Source of the DNA: Gnetum montanum
Taxonomy: Eukaryota > Streptophyta > Gnetopsida > Gnetales > Gnetaceae
Reading direction: 5' to 3'
Length of the DNA stretch: 64,000 nt
Assembly: GCA_015680685.1 (NCBI GenBank)
Contig: MNCI01001939.1
Span: forward strand, 4,685-68,684
Shown: positions 10,831 to 22,910 of the stretch, piece by piece
How positions within the stretch are numbered: the first letter of the stretch is position 1
How the letters are laid out: the number at the start of each line of letters is the position of its first letter
Program-made: the position numbers and the translations under genes
Notes under the pieces: model-generated
The model's database searches: none
The model's input: the letters and a program-made list of their open reading frames with translations, nothing else
Told to the model about the DNA's origin: nothing

Positions 10831-13230
10831 ATGTCTTCTTCTCACAGGTGTAACAATGCTAAACCATTCATCCCATAAGAGTGCAAGGTTGTATATACTC
10901 ATCTAGATGAGTATGTACTTTATTTCACCTTTATCCTATATCAGGAAGAACAACTATGATGGCATGATATTGAAGGCAACATTATAATGCCTCTTGATTG
11001 ATCTATGCCTATGATGTTGCTTCAAACTCTTAAGAAGCTAAGCATCCAAGATCTTCAAGATGAGTATGTTGTGCATGATTACGACTACTAGGACTACCAT
11101 CCCATAGAAACACGACACTAGAGAGATCAACACTAGAAGAGGCACCATAATGTTGTGAAGAGGAAATGATTCACTAATACCTTATTCATATTGAACTAAG
11201 ATGACAATGAGTACCCTCTTTATGGAGGCTCTCAACATGAAAATTCTTTACCCCTCACTAATGGTGTTGAGGATGTAGCCCTTAATCTATGCTACATCCT
11301 CAAACAAGCAACAAAATGATAAGAAACCTAATGAACATGGTTGTGAAAACTAATGGGAAGTTGGTAGATATCATGATGGTGGTGGTCCTCCTCCCTCTTC
11401 AGCCTCTTCATCTACATCTTCTTCTTCCTCCTCTTTTGGTTTAGAAAAATGTTGTAGAAGGAACAATCATGATGAAGGTGAGCAATGGGACAACAATACT
11501 GATCACCAAGCCCATAATAATTGAAATGGTAACAAGGGACATCATCAATGATAATGAAATAATGATGATGATGAGCCCTTATTGGAAACTTAAAGCATGC
11601 TTAACATTGCAAAGAAAGTTAAGATCCCAACTAGGCATGTAAAAGATAGTTAGATCAAGTGCTTAGACATGAACAATATTACAAGATTTGAGGGGGGATA
11701 TAACTTTGATCCATAGAATCATCTACAAGCCTTTCATGATGCATGCATCTTACAAAACATAGAGAAAGATTCGTAGAAACTAAAGTTATTTCCTAGGATA
11801 CTCATCAAAGTGGTAGAAAGCTAGTACTAATCCCTGCAACTAGAATCCATTTATAGATCGAGTACCATGCTTGAACTATTTAATGACAAATATCAAACAT
11901 ACTTCAAAGTGTTTAATCTAAGAAGGAAAATCCAATGCTAGAAATAGGGAACACATGAATCCTTGGATGCCATCATGGGCAGATATTATTCTCTTTTACA
12001 TCAATGCCTTGGCCATGATTATTCTTAGAGGAAACAACTCCTTCACATCATAGATGGGATCAGAGCAGAAATCAAAAGAACTCTTACAGTTTATGCCCAA
12101 GGGAGACTATCCAAACTAAGAGCTCATTAGATACAAAGGTTGATAGAGTAGGTAGTAAAAGAAGAAGGTGAGTTGTAAAAAAGAGAAAGTGTAGAAGAAT
12201 ATAATAGGAATCCTTTCATCAGGAAAAGAGAGGTTCAATTCTATGATGAGGAGTCACCACTTGATGACGTGATGAACAGGAAAACCTTACCCATGCAAAA
12301 AATCTATTTCTAATATTTCAGAAAAGGTTGATAAATTATGGGACTATTTGGATAAAAACTTCCAAACTACTATGAAGATTGCTGAAAACTCCAAAGAGTA
12401 GAATAGTAATTATGAGCGCAAGAGGTAAAAAGAAGCTAAACATGCCTACCAAAGAGATAAGGATAAAGCTACTACAATAGATGAAGTTGTGGAGATAGAC
12501 TGTAATGATGATGCTAGGTGTGACATTTTTCAATATGAACATCCTAAGAAATGTTTCTTTATGGTGTCACACTTGCAAGAGTATGGGATGTACGTGCTGA
12601 ATCATCAACTAGAAACAAGACAAGCACCTAGACAATTGTCTTATCCTTAATGTAATCCAAGGTAGTTCTACCAGCAACAACAAGCTTACTATCCAAGTGG
12701 AGCTCCACCACAACTATATGAGCAATACCAGTAGTGGTAGTAACCACAATTGTGGGGGATGCCACCACTAAGATAGTAGTACCCTTATAAGCAACCAAAT
12801 CCATATGGATACTATGTTTAGCAACCTATTTCTCCATGAAGCTCTACTAGCCATGCCTCATTCCAACATCACTATTATCCTCTACAGTAACATTGAACAT
12901 ATTCATCATATAGTCAAGGGGGAGCACCCATACCCACACCACCCTCCACATCCATCTACACACATCACTTCATCCTCAGCCTAGTTACCTTCTACTTTAT
13001 CAATGCAAGGCAAAATTCCCTCACAGCTTCAATAACACAATGCTATGAGGGCTATAAATTTACAACTAGCCTTCCAACTAAGTGTTTTGGATAATTGATC
13101 TAGGAAATGACTATTTTTTTGACCTACTAGTCCTCCCAAGCCCTCACAACCTAATACAACTACTCACCTTGTATCTTCAACACCCTCATCCTCTACATTA
13201 AACACATTCAAGAGTCATTCAAACCAAACA
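10831..13230 (+). pseudogene. Athila-like gag (AthD), broken
   Basis: The start ATG at 10831 gives MSSSH, matching the AthF gag start (MSSSSH at 42550). N-terminal block with EGNIIMPLD near 10970; Ser-rich linker encoded at 11385-11445; gag core near 11680-12130 (residues ITRFEGGYNFDP, ELFNDKYQTYFK, LLHIIDGIRAE). A CCHC-like motif near 12515-12550 reads C-D-I-F-x3-H-x3-C, with the second Cys lost. The C-terminus is Gln/Pro/Tyr-rich (12660-13000). At least two frameshifts (one near 11300, one near 12300) and numerous stops. Role in intact relatives: particle formation and RNA packaging. Confidence 0.85.
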
Positions 13231-13251
13231 CTACCTTAGATCCACATTATA

Positions 13252-13740
13252 ATGTTAATTCATGTTATCTCCAATTGGATCAAGGTTGGAAACCTTCCTA
13301 TGAAGAGGTCCAACCTAGAAAGTCCTCTTATTTACTTACAAATCGCTAGACATGAACCATGCAAGGCTCTTCTAGATTTTGGTTTTGGTATTAATCTCAT
13401 CTTCTATGACAAGTACAAGGCTTGGAACCTAACACCTCTTAAGAAGACTAATATCCATTTGGAATTGGCAAACTAATCGATCATTATTTCATTGGGGCTA
13501 GTGGAGGACATTATGATCAAAGTTTGTGAGTGGTTCTATCCTATAGATTTTTTTGTAATCAATGTAGAAAACTACAAAGGTGACTTCCCCATCATTATGT
13601 AATGTGCATGGTTAAGCATTGTTCATGCATGAATGGGCATCAGGAACCTCTCCATGAAAATCTCTAAGGAAAATGAATTTGGATGGGTTAAGAAGAAGCG
13701 AGTTCTATGCATCATGTATAGCAATAACATGTGTAATTAT
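13252..13740 (+). pseudogene. Aspartic protease region (AthD)
   Basis: The retroelement protease cleaves the gag-pol polyprotein. The open frame 13252-13476 leads into the active-site block near 13375-13390, read here as LLDFGFG where AthF has LLDSGSG: both Ser positions are Phe, so the DSG triad is broken. The following sequence (WFYPIDFFVINVEN; 13633-13833) aligns with AthF 39804-39523 (WSYPTNFLVIQVNN). Confidence 0.8.
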
Positions 13741-14199
13741 GTGCAAAAAATATATTCCATTAAAAGTACATTCATTAAATATACAATTAGTGTGCACATA
13801 AAACATATATCCAAAGGTGCTTGTATGTATTAGCCACAAAATTAGAAGGCACCCAGTGGCTAACAACTGACTCTAATAGTAGCACACTATGCATGGAATC
13901 TACTAAGAGCCTAACATGTGCCTATGTTAAGGGCATGGATAAACTTGAGCAAATTCATCACCAACTCTGTAATGATGAGAATGATGACACCTATTGGGAA
14001 AAGTTAGAAATCCTTGATAATTTCAAGCAAGAGCCCCCATAGTTAAAAACTTTACAAACCAGCATGAAGTATGCATTTTTAAATATTTGTAAGCTAATTA
14101 TAATCAATGTAAATTTTTCTCTTGAACAAAAAGACAAGCTATTGAAAGTGATCCATAAATGGCCAATAGCTTTTTCTTGATCATATCTTGAGCTCATTA

Positions 14200-15060
14200 G
14201 AATTGATCCAATGATATGTCAACATCATATCTACACCAACCCAGCCATGAAGCCAAGAAGGCATCCAAAGAGATAGTTGAATCCCAAGTTGAAGTAGATC
14301 ATCAAGGAGGAAATAGAACAACTCCTCAAGGTTGGGTTCATCTATCCCATCATAGATAGTGAGTGGATTAGCCTACTCATAATTATGCAAAAAAAGTGAC
14401 AAGTGCTGGGTCTACATTGACTTTAGGATATTGAATATGACAACATTTAAAGATCATTTTCCATTGTCATTTGTGGACCAAGTGTTGGATATTATATTTG
14501 GGCATTACTATTATAAATTATTAGATGGATATAGTGGCTATAAAAAAATCTATATTACACTAGAAAATTAAGCCAAAACAACATTCACGAGTCCTTGGGG
14601 GACTCTTGCATATTGCAAGATGCCATTTGGTCTATGTAATTCCCCTACAACATTTCAATGCCTATTCTTTAGTATTTTTCAATAGTAGATTGGTAGTGAG
14701 GAAAAAGTCTTCATAGATGACTTCTCTACCTATGGGGCTACATTTGAGTAAGCCTTGGATCACCTTGAGTAAGTATTGAAAAGATATGTTGAAATAAACC
14801 TTAGTCTTAATTGGTAAAAAAGCCATTTAATGATCTAGAAGGGCCTAGTACTAGGACATAGAATTACTCGGGTAGGGATAGAGGTAGACCTAGAAAGGAT
14901 AAGGGTCATCCAAGGAATAACATGCCAACTAGATCTAGTTAAAGATGTTCAATCATTCCTTGGACACATTGGCTACTACTGATGATTTATAGAGAATTTC
15001 TCTAAAATTGCAAAGCCATTGGTTATGCTTATAAAAAAAATATTCTCTATTCATCTAGAC
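14200..15060 (+). pseudogene. Reverse transcriptase (AthD)
   Basis: RT copies element RNA into cDNA. Visible motifs in order: the entry segment IYPIIDSEW near 14340; the KMPFGLCNSPTTFQ block near 14620-14660; the catalytic FIDDFSTYG near 14710-14735, with both Asp kept; NLSLNW near 14800; and the SFLGHIGYY thumb motif near 14955. The DDFS context and the long LEQVLKR-like helix are typical of the Athila lineage. Between 13840 and 14200 lies a connector (open at 13821-14042). Many TAG stops, often where Gln is expected, e.g. two consecutive after the FQ at about 14684. Confidence 0.85.
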
Positions 15061-15109
15061 CAAGGAGTGTGGACATGCATTTCAATAGCTAAAGGAGAAG
15101 CTCATAGAG

Positions 15110-15682
15110 ACTCCAATTCTACGAGCACTAGATTAGTCTAGAACATTTCATATAATGATGGATGCATCTAAATATGCCTTAGGAGATGTGCTTACACAAC
15201 TAGATAATAAGAAACATTCATATTACATCCACTATGCAAGCTAAAGCATTGTGTATGTACAACTAAATTACACCACTATGAAAAAAGGACTCATGCAAAT
15301 GGTGTATGCTTTGAAAAATTTCAAGCACTATGTGCTTGGATAAAAAGTTTTTGTGCACACACATCACATTGCCATTTTCTTCCTAGTGAACAAGTCAATG
15401 ATAAGACCCCATATCATATAGTGGCTTGTGATCTTATAGGAATTTGATCTCACAATGGTAGATCAGAAAGGAACTGAGAATGTGATCATTAACCACCTCT
15501 CTTGGTTAAGATGGGATAAGAAAGAGGAGGAGAACCTGCTCTCTGATCAATTTTTAGATGAACTCCTCTTTACAAGAGTAATAAATGATCAAGTGCCTAT
15601 AGAATCAAAATGGTATGATGACATCCTTACTTACCTTCTGACTCAGGAAGTGCCACAGGATTTGGACTTTAGGAAGAAATAA
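15110..15682 (+). pseudogene. RNase H and connector (AthD)
   Basis: RNase H degrades the RNA template during cDNA synthesis. The block HIMMDASKYALG near 15150-15185 keeps the first catalytic Asp. LNYTTMKK near 15265, KHYVLG near 15330 and the IAIFFLVNKS segment follow. Then the open frame 15455-15682 contains NVIINHLSWLRW, the conserved transition to the integrase linker of this lineage. Confidence 0.85.
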
Positions 15683-15734
15683 TATTTTATTCACCCGGCA
15701 AAGTACTTCATGTAAATCAACATACATATTTGCA

Positions 15735-16850
15735 AGGTTTGTGATGATGACCTAGTTCGTTGGTGTGTCCTTGATGTGAACCAATTTTGCATTCTCTAGG
15801 ATGCTCATGAAGGCCCTTCCAGAGGCCACTATGCTAGGAGATGCATGACCATAAAAATCCTAATGGTAGGATACTATTGGCCTACAATCTTCAAGGATGC
15901 TCACTAGTTTATCCAATCTTGTGAACATTGTCAATGAGATGATGGGATGATCACTCAAATGAAGGATCCTTAATAATGGATTTAACTACTAGAGCCTTTT
16001 GACATATGGAACATTAACTTCAAGAGTCCCATCACATCCATGTCCAATAGAAATGCATACATCATTATAGCAGTCGACTATTACACTAAGTGGAAAAAAG
16101 TAGCAACTGTTACCAGCTGTACATCATCCACTATTGCTCAATTTGTATAAAAAAATGTTTTCAATAGGTTTGGGGTGTCATGTACACTGATTTCTAACAA
16201 TGAAACTCATTTTATAAGTGCTACTTTTCACAAACTCATGCAACACTTGGCATTTGAACATAAATTAACAACACCCTATCATCCCCAAGCTAATGGTCAA
16301 GCTGAGGTAACTAATAGGGAGATTAGAAATATTTTAACAAGAACTATCAGTAAATATAGGAGAGACTAAAGCACAAAACTCAATGATGCCTTCTAGGCCC
16401 ACCTCATCAATGTGGAAACTTCCTATTGGCTACTCTCCCTATGATCTAGTGTACAAAAAGCATCCAATGCTCCCAATTCAATCTGAGCTCCATACACTCT
16501 CAACAGCTTGTGATCTAGATCTTGACCTAAGTTTGGCACAAAAAGAAAGATTAATCAACCTAAATGTGCTAGATGGAAATCGATTAGTGGTTCTATCCTT
16601 GTTCACAAGGCATTCAACAAGCAATAAAATGACCTTAGAATACAGAAAGTAAAATTTCAACTAGGAGATAAGGTTCTCTACTGAAACCCCACACATGTAT
16701 CCCAGAAAATCATGTTTTAAACATTGTGGAAGGGACCTTATATAATTAATGAAACCTTTCCTTCTAGGGCCATGATCATGCACAAACCTGAGAGCCTAGA
16801 CAAAAAGTAGTTGATCCACATCCAACAAATAAAGCCTTTTCACAAGCCAA
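15735..16850 (+). pseudogene. Integrase (AthD)
   Basis: H2C2 zinc finger near 15800-15935: HEGPSRGH and CEHCQ around a YYWPTIFKDAH core. The catalytic core has AVDYYTKW near 16072 (first Asp kept), LISNNETHF near 16185 (second Asp changed to Asn) and NGQAEVTNRE near 16295 (Glu kept). The C-terminal part is frame-shifted but includes a WKLPIGYSPYDLVYKK block (16383-16652) and, near 16720-16860, the WKGPYIIN-like end and IKPFHK motif. One lost catalytic Asp plus stops make it inactive. Confidence 0.85.
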
Positions 16851-16859
16851 AGTAAGCCA

Positions 16860-18480
16860 ATGCAACAAATACCTCAACAAATGGACAATCATACTTAATT
16901 TTTCGAATATCCTCCTTTGAACTTAATCATGGAAGAGATGACTATCCGTGCCAATCATATACATGGCTCCTTGGTTTCTCTATTTTTGTTTTACACATTT
17001 TTGTCTTTTCAATTTTTTTATTTTACACCTTTTTGATTTTAAAACATCTTCCTATATTACACCATTTTTTTGTCTTACATCATCATTAGTAGATTTGAAT
17101 CTTTTTTGAAAACTTTACACTTTCTTATATATTTTACTTTGCTTGAGTGTGATCTTCAAATTTTTGCTAACAAACGTGCTTTATGCCAACAAGACATAGT
17201 GGTTTTCTAGCTACTACTAATGGTGGTTTGTGCTTTATTTTTATTTTATTTTATTTTTTTTTTTGCTAATGTCTAGTTTCTATTTTTTAATTTTTGTACC
17301 AATGGCTAAGTCATGGTTTCTTTTCCATGGAAAAAATAGTAAGTCCATGACATCCACCCATTCACAAAATTTATGGTTTTTCTTATTTTGGAAATTTGAG
17401 GTCCCTTTCATTAGATAAAATTTTAATAAATTTATGAGCTTGGTAGTTTCTGGAATTGAAAAGGATTCAAAAGTTTGTACATGGTGTGACTTCAAGGGAA
17501 CTCAATATTGTTTGTACTCTTCTACTTGCTTGGATGCTTGAGTGTTTTCATAAACTTCTTATCATTCCATGCTGATCAATAATAAGAAGTCAAGTAAATT
17601 CTTTACGTGATGTGGTTCCTATCCAAAAAGAAAAGAAAAAAATTAAAAAAACATGATGGAAATTCAAAGCACACCCCTTAGACAAATAAATGAGCTACAA
17701 ACACTAGTTATGGGACTAGAAAAACATGTTACTCATGCCTGAAGATCCCCTATAACAAAGGTCTTCTCTCACTTCTACTTCTCTTTTCATCTCTTTATGT
17801 AATGGTGGTTATTTTGTGGGAGCACTTTTGTGTCTTAAGGAGGTGGATCAGTCTTGGACTGGTGATGCGAAGTCACTAAAATAGATTGGTTTTGGTCTAG
17901 ACTAAGGGTGGATCTTCTCAGGTCATTTTAAGCACAAACCCCGCAAGGAATTTCTTATGACCTTAGTTTGGAACTCCATTGGACCTTCTCCATCATTCAT
18001 CTATGTTTTTCATAACTCATGTCACTATTGGTGTCTATGTTCTTGATTTGGTGTCTTGGTCTAATGTGCTTGAATTCTTAGGTATAATCTTCTTAGTTTT
18101 GGTCTTTAACTTCCATCAACCATTAATTGCCTATGAGGCCCATGGACTCATTAGGTTGAGGTTATGCAAGGGCAAACAAGGCATGTGTCTACTATGGGAA
18201 GGACCCAGTTGCATATCTCTTGGTTGGATTCATTAAGTACCTTATCCTTAGGCATTCTTTTAATCAGAATCTTTCATACATCCATCTTCTATATCAAACC
18301 TTGTGGTCTTTTACATATTCGGTTCAATAAACTCATTCTCCATCGAATTTTTTAATTTTTGAGCTTTCAAATATCCTCTTTAATGATTTCATCATATTTT
18401 TGGCTTTCCTAGGACTCCATGGATACTAAATTCCTTGAAAATTTTCATATATTTTTTAAGATATTCAAAATTCAAAATTT
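16860..18480 (+). other. Post-integrase region (AthD)
   Basis: AT-rich, with T-runs (a long one at 17240-17262) and no long frame that looks selected. It is homologous, in the opposite orientation, to 34541-36388 in AthF and 59311-61440 in AthG (for example the stretch at 17800-17990 matches about 60390-60560). Short ORFs here (17230-17418, 17979-18236, 18164-18355) are not well supported, except that 17979-18236 spans the conserved block at 18170-18215. Confidence 0.7.
18170..18215 (+). other. Conserved post-integrase block (AthD copy)
   Basis: About 46 bp with the pattern GGGCAAA...GGCATGTG...TGGG.AGGACCCA..TGCAT. Clear copies occur in AthF (35284-35330, minus) and AthG (60150-60196, minus) and a weaker one in AthE (25891-25935). 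One frame reads GMCLLWEGPSCI here and GMCLLWGGPTCI in AthG, so it may encode a short conserved peptide or be an RNA/DNA signal. Confidence 0.6.
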
Positions 18481-18640
18481 TCCCTATAAGCTCCATATAT
18501 GAGGCCCTGTTGATCAAGAAAACCTATATACAAGCTCCATATATGGGGCCCTATCAATGGAGCAGACCCATATACAAGGCCTTGTATACTAAGCCCCATC
18601 GACATAGCAGAAAAATACTATATATATGCATGAATCCACT
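18480..18640 (+). promoter_or_regulatory. U3-like repeat block with TATA box upstream of accessory ORF
   Basis: Short repeats of the type CTCCATATATGRGGCCCT and AGGCCTTGTAT, then CCCCATCGACATAGC, then TATATATAT (18619-18627). The arrangement parallels the AthD LTR at 9860-9915 (GGCCTTGTCGATGTAGCCC, then an A-rich stretch and TATAAATA). It sits about 330 bp before the accessory ORF start. It could be an internal promoter or a relic LTR; no expression evidence is visible. Confidence 0.4.
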
Positions 18641-18952
18641 TTGAAATTTTTACATTTTCTCATAAATGCTAAGAGAGTTCCTAACCATTTATCCAAAACC
18701 ATTTAGAGATCATAACTTCCTCAATCACTCCATTCTTTGACCCTATAACTATTGAAGATAAGCTCTTCATCATGGGGACCAAAAATGTGTCATTTTTGAT
18801 AGAAAAATTTTTCCCATTTTTCTAACTCCCATAAAGGTTTAACTAAAAAANGTATCGACTAATCCATGGATGTTTTGTGACCATAGATGACACCAAAAGG
18901 AAAACACATGTAGAAAGTAGGTCCATCTTAACTAACAAATAAATGGCCTAGA

Positions 18953-21780
18953 ATGGGAAGGGGTCAAGAACAAGCCCAGGAAGAACCACTTTTAACCCAT
19001 GCCATAGTTCCTCTTAGGGAAGAGGTTGAGGTGGAATCTATTCGACAGATTCTAGAACCAATAGCAACAATAGAACATTTCCACAGGGATGATGCATTAG
19101 CTTAATAAGCAAATCTCAAGGTGACATTGATAGAAGCTTTTCTAAATGAGATTAGATTAAGGGAGGTCTAAAAAATAGTGCTCTAGGACTTAAACTTTGG
19201 ACTTTCCTAGAGTAAGCACCAAAAGAAGTGCAAAACCAACTAAAGACCTCTCCCATGTGACCAATCATCACTTCCACTAGGGAGTGGTACATGGAAGAGA
19301 CATTTTTATTCTAGAACAATAGGTAGGCCAAATCAATGGTAAAAATCAAGGAAATTTTAGTGTCCTGCTTGATGTACACCATTACTAAAGTGCTTGGGTT
19401 TCTAAAAATAGGGACAAGTCTCACTAAGATTCCAATGCAAGTGAACCATAGCATTAAGAAAGAATGGGTGCAATGGTGATATGTTGTCAATCGCAAGGAA
19501 TTTGGCATGCTCACACCAATAGAAAAGATCCACTACAAGATTATGATCTTGCACCTCAAACCCATGATGAGGCCAAGAAAAATCATCATCTTTTCCACCT
19601 ATGCATGCATCACTCTGAGTGGAAGATTCCCTATCAACCTTCCATAGTTGATCTATCTAGAGATGGAGAAGTAGTTTAGAGAAAATGAATGTGGAAGAAA
19701 GGAAGAAACTCCCCTTTCCATGCTTCATTAGAAAAATCTGTTGAAGGGGAGGAATAGTCCATTATATAAATGATGTTATTAGGCATGCTCTAGCTACTAA
19801 TTTGGTAGAGATGATAAAAGATAAGATGCCTACAATGACCATTCAAGAAGAGGAGCAGTAGCCACCACGTCAACCTACCACTTAAACAACTATGTCAAAC
19901 ATCGCTATAACAGCCCAACTATTATGCAAGTACTGAGAATGCCTCTTGAGTGAACAAGAGAAAGGAGCAGGCATGAGTGCTAGGTACCCATCAGTGTATA
20001 GACCAGCAATGAGTCACCTAAATGAGGTGGCCTGAACAACTAGCTTGATGGGTGGAGGTGGAACCGTTTTCTCAGCCCAAAAAATGTAGTTATCGACAAG
20101 ATCAAATCCTGGCACTAGAGAGGACATAGTATCTCTTGCAAAATAGTATCCACTCTTAGAAATCTCTAGGAATTCCACAACTATCTTTGTGTGCTTGGAG
20201 AAATGTGAGGGGGCAACTGTACTAGTGATGCAACACCAAGGGTAAGAGACAATAACATAGATGGTTGCTGACAAAATACTGAAATAATTAACACACCTAT
20301 GGCATCTATACTAGACATCACTACACTCAAAGATGTGCAACCATCCACAAGGACCATAAGTAGTAGAATAAATGTAGCATACCATGAAAAACTATTAAAC
20401 CAACTGGTGGGAATTAGGCAACTACTTCTAGATATCTTTGATCTTCTAGATAATATTACTGCAACCCAATCAAAGTTCCTAAAGGAAAAGGGTAAAAAAA
20501 TCATCCCAAAAGGGCAACTCAAAATAGCTAAGGTGCTAAACAAATGCTTGGCTATTGAAGTTACTAAATTAAGGGCCTAGATTACTGATCCTGCATTTCT
20601 CAATCCAACATTAACAAAAGATGAAGCTCTTGAATAGCTTCACACCAAATTGAAAGGGGTTAAGGATGTAATGGAGATGGTGGTGTTCTACTAGTCCTTG
20701 GTAGAGGTTACACAACATAAAATTCAGAAGGCCTTGGATTAGACCTGTCAAGAAAATGTATAGTTAACCATAGAGAAGCATTTCTTGCAAAATTTTAATG
20801 AGCACAAATAGTAATTAATTAAATTTATCCATCAATAGTAGGAGCAACTGGCCAACACAAACATAGAGCTAAGGAGATTGGCATCATAAAAAATAAACCT
20901 CTCCATGGATGAGATCTGTGGCCTTCGCTAGAAGAGTATGATTGAGGTAGCGACCTAGAAATTAGAGGCACTCAAATTTGAGAGAGTTAAGGATCATTAC
21001 AGAGATTAGGTCAGTCTACAAAAAGAAGTGAATGAAAAACACATCTAGTTGACAATGGAAAAATTAAATGAAACCATCCAACAACTCCAAAATTGAAGAG
21101 AATTATGGCAACCTATCATTGATGGGATAGATGCCTAAAATAAGGCAAAAATATACATGAAGGAGTTAAAAATCAAGGATATGATAGAGTACATGGAGCT
21201 CACTAATCTCTAATATGAAAATATGGGAATATTAACTATTATATGATTATAATTAGAATTAGAAAAGTAGGTGGCTACCTCATACTTGTTGTATGAGGCT
21301 AAGTTCAAGCATCACAAAGACACTAAACAAAATCTTGTGGTGGCAAATGCTAAACTCAAAGTTCTCAAGGGCAAATACATTGATCAAAGATCTACCATCA
21401 AGAACCTAGCCAAAAGGATGAATTCCTACTAGGAGCTACAAAACACAATAAATTCATTTGATGTCAAACTCAAATAGTTCACTACCTAGTTTATCAACAT
21501 AAAGGAGTTGTTCTTGGTAATTCCATGTCCATGTGATATCTCCATTCTAGCCCATATTAGTGATGTTGCATGGACTATGAATGATCCCTAGAGTAAGGAG
21601 GATAAGATGAAAGCATTACTGGATGTCTTTTGCCTTCCACTGGAGGTTACAACTATAGTAGGATAGCCATAGCCACCTCAGCCATAGCACATGCCTGAAG
21701 TCGACGAAGGTTCTTTAGAACCCTAGGAGCCTTCATCACCTAGGACTTTCTAATCTTCTCAACCATCTTCATTCCATTAG
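18953..21780 (+). pseudogene. Accessory coiled-coil ORF between INT and 3' LTR (AthD)
   Basis: I do not recognise the product. The ATG at 18953 gives MGRGQEQAQEEP; the first part reads to about 19190, then a frameshift leads to a basic segment with KVLGFLKIGTSL (near 19390-19420) that aligns with AthE (KVLNIPNIKVNI, 29432-29467). From 20299 to 21780 one frame runs without any indel but with, by my count, 22 TAG, 6 TAA and 2 TGA. That part is rich in Glu, Lys, Leu and Gln in heptad-like spacing (LTMEKLNETIQQLQN; YEAKFKHHKDTKQNLVVA), suggesting a long coiled coil. The C-terminus is Pro/Glu/Ser-rich (LEVTT...PPQP). Env-like ORFs sit here in Athila elements, but I see no signal peptide or membrane span, so I do not call env. 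Confidence 0.7.
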
Positions 21781-21978
21781 AGGATGTTCTATTTAGTTTT
21801 TTGTAGTCATGTCATGGTATTCAATTTTGTGTCATGAACACCACAATTTTTGTAATGTGTTGATTAGTACACTCAAGCACTCAATTTTTTCAAGTTAGTT
21901 TGTTTTGTCAAAAGTTAGTCAATAATCCCATACCTTTTCAAATTTATAAAGAAACTCAAGGATGAGTTTTCATTTAGT

Positions 21979-21988
21979 TGTGGGGGTA
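21979..21988 (+). other. Polypurine tract (AthD)
   Basis: TGTGGGGGTA lies directly before the 3' LTR. The AthF and AthG tracts read CATGGGGGTA. It primes plus-strand synthesis in intact elements. Confidence 0.85.
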
Positions 21989-22905
21989 TGATGAGTGTCA
22001 AAGTGTCACATCAATGAGCCCCCATTAACATGGCCTCATTAATGGGCACCCATTGATGGGGTCCTATTTATGTGGTTTTTTCCCATTGATGAGGCTACGT
22101 CGACATAGGATTTGCTATGTCTACAAGGCCCTATCAACAAAAGCCAGCAATAAAAACTATAAATAGGAGCTCAAAATCATGTTTATGAAGAAAAAAGTCA
22201 TAGTAGTAGTTGAATTTTTGCAGTTTTTACATTCTAAAGTTAGAATATTTTCCCGAGTGCCCATTGTAGGAGTCATTGAGTGTACAGATCATTATTTGAG
22301 CACTGTTGTACCTGAGCATGATAGTGTGTAGTAATAAAGATGAGCTTCTTGATAAACCTTGAAAAATTATAGATAGTTTAAATGTTTTACTCATGCATTT
22401 AATGTTTGTAGTTATTTATTCAATGTACCTTAGTAATTAAGCTAATTGAATGATTAAGCGAGATAAGCTAAATAGCGATTAAGTAAACACATAAGTATGA
22501 TCCCTTCAAACATGTGTCTGACGTTTCATAATCCCAATAATGTTATATGTGTTTAGGATATGTATGGAAAGTGGGACTAGATACTTCTGTTAGGACTAGT
22601 TAAATAATAGTTAGCCCATTAGATCAAAGTAGACATTAAATTACTTTATTCTTATCATGGTTATTTTAAGCACCAAAACCATAAAACATAAAATAATAAA
22701 ATTCATGTGCCTCAATTACACTTAAACCATATCCTTAAAGCTTCACAAGTGTAATTAGTTAGATAATGAATGACCATTAGGGCAATGTTCACTTCCTAGA
22801 AGATTAGTGTACTGGAAACTATAGAGTCCATGGAATTTGATCGGATCATGCATGAACACTTCATGATTCGTATGGTTAGGCATAGGGGTACATTGTCACT
22901 CATTA
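21989..22905 (+). repeat. 3' LTR of AthD
   Basis: 917 bp, homologous to 9738-10678. Starts TGATGAGTGTC and ends CACTCATTA (terminal CA has become TA). TATA box at 22158-22165. U3 repeats differ most between the two LTRs. Confidence 0.9.
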
Positions 22906-22910
22906 ATGTG

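Larger units (their letters stand above)
9738..22905 (+). mobile_element. AthD, full-length Athila-like element with accessory ORF
   Basis: 13168 bp, from 5' LTR (9738-10678) to 3' LTR (21989-22905). Flanked by ATGTA (9733-9737) and ATGTG (22906-22910), a 5-bp duplication with one transition. Order: LTR, tRNA-Asp primer site, gag, PR, RT, RNaseH, INT, about 2 kb post-integrase region, accessory coiled-coil ORF, polypurine tract, LTR. All frames carry many stops, mostly TAG, so it is dead. The LTRs differ clearly, most of all in U3, so the insertion is old. One undetermined base (n) lies at 18851. Confidence 0.9.

Noticed and set aside
20299-21780. Reassigned TAG codon (TAG read as glutamine) in the accessory ORF
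   Set aside because: TAA and TGA stops also occur, and catalytic residues elsewhere are lost by similar transitions. Methylation-driven decay explains it without recoding.
18953-21780. Env-like glycoprotein call for the accessory ORF
   Set aside because: Position fits Athila env-like ORFs, but no signal peptide, membrane span or Cys pattern was seen.
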